DNA of 17,631 nucleotides from JANYCD01 sp043738625 (GTDB taxonomy: Bacteria > Pseudomonadota > Gammaproteobacteria > Burkholderiales > Rhodocyclaceae). The position numbers and the translations under genes are program-made. The notes under the pieces were generated by a model. It did not search any database, was not told where the DNA came from, and saw only the letters and a list, made by a program, of their open reading frames with translations. Below are positions 15,058 to 17,631 of this stretch, in pieces. The stretch's first letter is position 1; each line of letters starts with the position of its first letter. The stretch spans positions 1-17,631 of the forward strand of contig JAYUFR010000080.1 in NCBI GenBank assembly GCA_043738625.1. The letters are read 5' to 3'.

Positions 15058-15579
15058 CTATGGCGTTGCCGGCGCGGCAAGTGTATTTGGCGCGGGACTG
15101 ATCGGAGTGGCGGGCTTCGGTTGAAGGGGTAGCGGCCGTGACTTGCTGGCTGGGTCGGTGATCTTGCGCTTGCGTGCCGCCTGTTTCAGCTTGAGCTTTT
15201 CGCCATCGGGAAGCTTGTCGTACTCCTGCCATTTTTGTTTGACGGCGTCGCGCTTTTCGGGCGGAGCACGTCGCAGTGCCATGTATTTTTCACGGGCAAC
15301 GCGTCGTTCTTCAGGGGTCAGAGCCGCCCAGTCTTTCATGTTCCGCTGCACGCGCTGCTGTTCTTCGGGCTTCATGGTCGGATAGTGATCTGCAATAACG
15401 AGCCATTTCTTGCGCCGGAAGTTTTCCATCGCACCCCATTCGCCGGCAAGCGGCGCGAGCGCTTGCTGCTGCTGCGGGTTCAACTCAGACCACGTTGGCT
15501 GGGCAGTGGGTACTCCGGCGTAGGAGCGCGATATCAGCAGCAGCGCTACTGTGATGAAGATGAAGAGCGATCGAGCCAT
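15058..15579 (-). CDS. DUF3106-type periplasmic protein
   Basis: 173-residue predicted exported protein. A signal peptide covers residues 1-21 (a hydrophobic run, ending S-Y-A before G-V-P). The mature part has the repeated pattern typical of DUF3106: W-S-E-L-N-P-Q-Q-Q-Q-A-L-A-P-L, then W-x-x-L-T-P-E-E-R-R, then K-W-Q-E-Y-D-K-L-P-D-G-E-K, i.e. short helices with L-x-P/E-E motifs. The C-terminal 40 residues are proline- and alanine-rich and probably disordered. Function is unknown. The pattern of charged short helices faintly recalls CpxP/LTXXQ-type periplasmic sensors (inference only). The start ATG lies inside the end of the DUF3619 gene, giving a 34-base overlap. Confidence 0.85.
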   Translation of the reverse strand: MARSLFIFITVALLLISRSYAGVPTAQPTWSELNPQQQQALAPLAGEWGAMENFRRKKWLVIADHYPTMKPEEQQRVQRNMKDWAALTPEERRVAREKYMALRRAPPEKRDAVKQKWQEYDKLPDGEKLKLKQAARKRKITDPASKSRPLPLQPKPATPISPAPNTLAAPATP

Positions 15580-15929
15580 GCGTGAAAACCCTGATCGGTG
15601 TAGGCAGCGACGGGGAGGTCATCGGCCAGCAGGGCGCTGTCGATCTCCGCATAGTCATCTGCATCTTCATAAGTGTTCCAGTAATAAGTGCCGATCATGC
15701 CCAGCATCAGCGCAGTAATTGCAAGCGCGGAGCGGGCGTGTGACCAGAGGGAATTTGTCGTGATTGGCCCGAAATTTCCCGCCAAACCCAGGCTGCTGAC
15801 TTGATGACGAGCAACAGCCTGCTGACGAATGTCATGCAAGCGGATCGCAAGCCGGGGTTCGATGTCTTCACAATCCTGATCGAGTATTCGCCGGATCTTT
15901 GAAGCGAAGCGATATTCCTGGTCGTTCAT
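15546..15929 (-). CDS. DUF3619-type single-pass membrane protein, candidate anti-sigma factor
   Basis: 127-residue protein with an N-terminal cytoplasmic helical domain of about 65 residues (M-N-D-Q-E-Y-R-F-A-S-K-I-R-R-I-L-D), one membrane helix at about 68-84, and a short acidic C-terminal part with D-L-P-V-A-A-Y-T-D-Q-G-F-H-A-W-L at 104-119. This matches my memory of DUF3619. Size, topology and coupling to a sigma-factor gene are what an anti-sigma factor would have, but no classical anti-sigma domain is recognisable, so that role is inference. Its ATG overlaps the sigma-factor stop as ATGA. The last residues are a serine run (S-S-S-S-S-Q) encoded in the overlap with the next gene. Confidence 0.82.
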   Translation of the reverse strand: MNDQEYRFASKIRRILDQDCEDIEPRLAIRLHDIRQQAVARHQVSSLGLAGNFGPITTNSLWSHARSALAITALMLGMIGTYYWNTYEDADDYAEIDSALLADDLPVAAYTDQGFHAWLDRSSSSSQ

Positions 15930-16489
15930 AGTTCGATACCTTTTGCTTTCAGCGATGTTGCCAAGGCATGCGTTGCGCGGGAACAGTGGGTCTTGACACT
16001 GCCTTCCGAGCACCCCATGGCCAAGGCAGTCTCGGCGATATCCATGTCTTCCCAGTAACGCATCAGGAACGCTTCGCGTTGACGTGGTGGCAGCTTCTCG
16101 ATTTCTTTCCCAATGATAGCAAGGACTTGAGACTGCTCAAGGCGCCCGTGCGGGGTGTCGGCGGGGTTGATGCTGTTATGTGCCTGTAGCGTCTCCAGCG
16201 GGTCGGATTCGTCGTCGTCGCCAGAGGTCAATGATGACAGAAGCGTAGTCCATAACGAACGGACTTTTTGCCGGCGGTAGTAATCCCGGATGGTGTTTTG
16301 CAAGATTCGCTGAAACAGCATCGGAAATTCTTGTGGCGGTTTGTCGCTGTATTTTTCCGAAAGCTTGAGCATCGCATCCTGGACGATGTCCAGGGCTGTC
16401 TCTTCCACACGGACGGCAAACATGGCCTGTTTGAAGGCCCTGCGTTCAACGTCTTGCAGAAAGCTTGAAAGTTCGGTACGGGTAGCCAA
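15926..16489 (-). CDS. RNA polymerase sigma factor, ECF-like
   Basis: 187-residue sigma-70 family protein containing only regions 2 and 4. Region 2 is at about 12-78 (V-E-R-R-A-F-K, A-L-D-I-V-Q-D-A-M at 32-40, R-I-L-Q-N-T-I-R-D-Y-Y-R-R-Q-K at 61-75). Region 4 is at about 122-178 (I-E-K-L-P-P-R-Q-R-E-A-F-L-M-R-Y-W, then a helix-turn-helix around C-S-E-G-S-V-K-T-H at 160-168). An acidic linker (D-D-D-E-S-D) joins them. The only start that gives the full region 2 is TTG at 16489, without a visible Shine-Dalgarno sequence but within a perfect 12-bp palindrome. The first gene of a four-gene operon; the neighbouring membrane and periplasmic genes suggest it responds to envelope conditions. Confidence 0.9.
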   Translation of the reverse strand: MATRTELSSFLQDVERRAFKQAMFAVRVEETALDIVQDAMLKLSEKYSDKPPQEFPMLFQRILQNTIRDYYRRQKVRSLWTTLLSSLTSGDDDESDPLETLQAHNSINPADTPHGRLEQSQVLAIIGKEIEKLPPRQREAFLMRYWEDMDIAETALAMGCSEGSVKTHCSRATHALATSLKAKGIEL

Positions 16490-16499
16490 AGCCGGCTTT
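16488..16499. repeat. Perfect 12-bp palindrome over the sigma-factor start codon
   Basis: AAAGCCGGCTTT reads the same on both strands and includes two bases of the TTG start of the sigma-factor gene (16487-16489). It could be an operator or could hide the start in mRNA structure; chance occurrence is also possible. Confidence 0.4.
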
Positions 16500-16517
16500 C
16501 AGCGAGTGTCCGCGCGC

Positions 16518-16625
16518 ATGATGGAGGCGCAGGATACCGAAAAAACCTTGACCAATCCTGAGCGAGACGCTAAGGTTTTGGGTTTTCCAGCGATTTTAGA
16601 AAACTTTGGATCCAAATGGTGGTGA
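16518..16625 (+). CDS. Possible 35-residue leader peptide ORF upstream of ilvB
   Basis: An ATG at 16518 (with a second ATG directly after it) opens 35 codons ending in two tryptophans and TGA at 16623-16625, four bases before the ilvB ATG. The peptide begins M-M-E-A-Q-D-T-E-K and has I, L, V residues but not a run of them. The frame is open further upstream through the region opposite the sigma gene, which weakens the case, and no Shine-Dalgarno sequence precedes the ATG. If translated, it could couple to ilvB. Confidence 0.3.
   Translation: MMEAQDTEKTLTNPERDAKVLGFPAILENFGSKWW
16542..16579 (+). promoter_or_regulatory. Inverted repeat in the ilvB leader, possible attenuator or hairpin
   Basis: AAAACCTT at 16542-16549 pairs exactly with AAGGTTTT at 16572-16579. 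Inside lies a second small hairpin, AGCG-AGA-CGCT (16561-16571), directly stacked on the right arm. A second GGTTTT at 16581-16586 could compete for the left arm, giving two alternative pairings as in attenuators. No strong U-tract follows. Confidence 0.35.
16605..16616. repeat. Perfect 12-bp palindrome just upstream of ilvB
   Basis: TTTGGATCCAAA is fully self-complementary and ends 13 bases before the ilvB ATG. It might bind a regulator or form structure near the ribosome-binding region. Confidence 0.4.
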
Positions 16626-16629
16626 CACG

Positions 16630-17631
16630 ATGCAATTGACGGGAGCGGAGATTCTAGTCAGATGCCTTCAGGAAGAAAAGGTCGAATATGTGTTCGGCTA
16701 TCCTGGCGGTGCGGTGCTGCATATCTATGACGCGTTGTTCAGGCAGGACACAATCAAACATGTTCTGGTACGCCACGAACAGGCAGCAGTACATGCGGCC
16801 GACGCGTTTTCGCGCTCATCCAACAGGGTAGGCGTTTGCCTGGTCACCTCGGGCCCGGGCGTCACCAATGCCGTGACCGGCATTGCCACCGCGCATATGG
16901 ATTCCATCCCGCTGGTGGTGATCACTGGCCAGGTACCGACGGCCGCGATCGGTCTGGATGCTTTTCAGGAATGCGATACCGTCGGTATTACCCGTCCGTG
17001 CGTGAAGCACAACTTCCTGGTCAAAGACGTGAAGGATCTGGCGGAGACGATCAAGAAAGCCTTCTATCTGGCGAATACGGGACGCCCCGGACCTGTGCTG
17101 GTGGACATTCCAAAGGATGTCTCGGCTCAGCTATGCGAATTCCACTATCCTAAAACCGTCTCGATCCGCTCGTACAACCCGGTGGTCAAGGGGCACCCGG
17201 GCCAGATCAAGAAAGCGGTGCAGTTGCTGCTGGAAGCCAAGCGCCCGATGATTTACTCCGGCGGCGGCACGATATTGTCTGATGCCGACCAGCAGTTGAT
17301 CAAGCTGACGCGCATGCTCGGCTTTCCAATTACCCAAACGTTGATGGGGCTGGGTGCCTATCCGGCGCCCGACCGCCAGAATTTGGGCATGCTTGGCATG
17401 CATGGAACCTTCGAAGCCAACATGGCGATGCAACATTGCGATGTGCTGCTTGCCGTCGGTGCCCGCTTCGATGATCGCGTGATCGGCAACCCCGAGCACT
17501 TTGCGCAAAACCCACGCAAGATCATTCACATCGATATTGATCCGTCATCCATTTCAAAGCGGGTGCGGGTAGATGTGCCCATTGTCGGCAGCGTTCCCGA
17601 TGTGCTTGGGGATATGATCAAGCAACTCGAA
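16630..17631 (+). CDS. ilvB: Acetolactate synthase large subunit, 3'-truncated by window end
   Basis: Thiamin-diphosphate enzyme making acetolactate and acetohydroxybutyrate, the first common step of branched-chain amino-acid synthesis. It works with the regulatory small subunit, whose gene usually follows. The window holds the first 334 codons with no stop; full-length enzymes have about 560-600 residues. Visible are M-Q-L-T-G-A-E-I-L-V, F-G-Y-P-G-G at 22-27, the catalytic glutamate E50 in R-H-E-Q-A-A-V-H-A-A-D, the T-S-G-P-G loop, Q-E-C-D-T-V-G-I-T-R-P around 143-153, and the central domain starting near 190 (P-M-I-Y-S-G-G-G). The thiamin motif lies beyond the window. The start ATG at 16630 has only a weak GGTGG upstream. 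N-terminus is the short form without a transit-like extension. Confidence 0.96.
   Translation, partial: MQLTGAEILVRCLQEEKVEYVFGYPGGAVLHIYDALFRQDTIKHVLVRHEQAAVHAADAFSRSSNRVGVCLVTSGPGVTNAVTGIATAHMDSIPLVVITGQVPTAAIGLDAFQECDTVGITRPCVKHNFLVKDVKDLAETIKKAFYLANTGRPGPVLVDIPKDVSAQLCEFHYPKTVSIRSYNPVVKGHPGQIKKAVQLLLEAKRPMIYSGGGTILSDADQQLIKLTRMLGFPITQTLMGLGAYPAPDRQNLGMLGMHGTFEANMAMQHCDVLLAVGARFDDRVIGNPEHFAQNPRKIIHIDIDPSSISKRVRVDVPIVGSVPDVLGDMIKQLE

Noticed and set aside
16548..16576. TTGACC with TAAGGT as an ilvB promoter
   Set aside because: The -35 is good but the -10 matches only three of six positions.

Overview
The window reads as a piece of a betaproteobacterial chromosome of moderate GC. The evidence is the protein families and gene order. 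A sigma factor/DUF3619/DUF3106/RDD cluster of a type I associate with Betaproteobacteria is present. So is the lptG-lptF divergent from pepA-holC-valS arrangement shared with gammaproteobacteria, and a valyl-tRNA synthetase carrying the proteobacterial insert after the KMSKS loop. I cannot place it below class level with confidence. There are no rRNA or tRNA genes, no insertion sequences and no CRISPR array that I can see, and coding density is very high, with no gene-free stretch longer than about 140 bases.

Layout. (1) 1-2171, plus strand: a membrane-anchored protein of unknown function, possibly cut at the window edge, followed with a GTGA overlap by an O-antigen-ligase-like polytopic protein in AT-richer DNA. 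This looks like the end of a surface-polysaccharide locus. (2) 2202-5210, minus strand: moaC, sixA-like phosphatase, GtrA family protein and an FAD-dependent oxidoreductase of the UDP-galactopyranose-mutase-like type, tightly packed and possibly co-transcribed. (3) 5328-7047, plus strand: a periplasmic M48 metalloprotease with TPR-like tail (BepA type) and a TusA-type sulfur carrier. (4) 7053-12388, minus strand: pepA, holC, a small hypothetical gene, valS. (5) 12488-14637, plus strand: lptF and lptG of the lipopolysaccharide exporter. (6) 14638-16489, minus strand: ECF-like sigma factor, DUF3619 protein (candidate anti-sigma partner), DUF3106 protein and RDD membrane protein, one overlapping operon. 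(7) 16630 to the end, plus strand: the first 334 codons of ilvB, acetolactate synthase large subunit, preceded by a possible 35-codon leader ORF.

Several units concern the cell envelope: polysaccharide ligation, GtrA/FAD enzyme, BepA-like outer-membrane quality control, LptFG, and the sigma/DUF3619/DUF3106/RDD cluster. The others are core housekeeping (ValRS, DNA polymerase III chi, leucyl aminopeptidase, molybdopterin and sulfur transfer, branched-chain amino-acid synthesis).

The points most worth a second look are: the sigma-DUF3619-DUF3106-RDD cluster as an uncharacterised envelope-linked regulatory unit; an extra segment in the ValRS editing region that coincides with a local drop in GC; a -10 element of the valS promoter sandwiched between two perfect inverted repeats; and the ilvB/sigma divergent region, with a perfect 12-bp palindrome at each end plus a leader ORF ending four bases before ilvB. 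About half of the genes appear to start at GTG or TTG.
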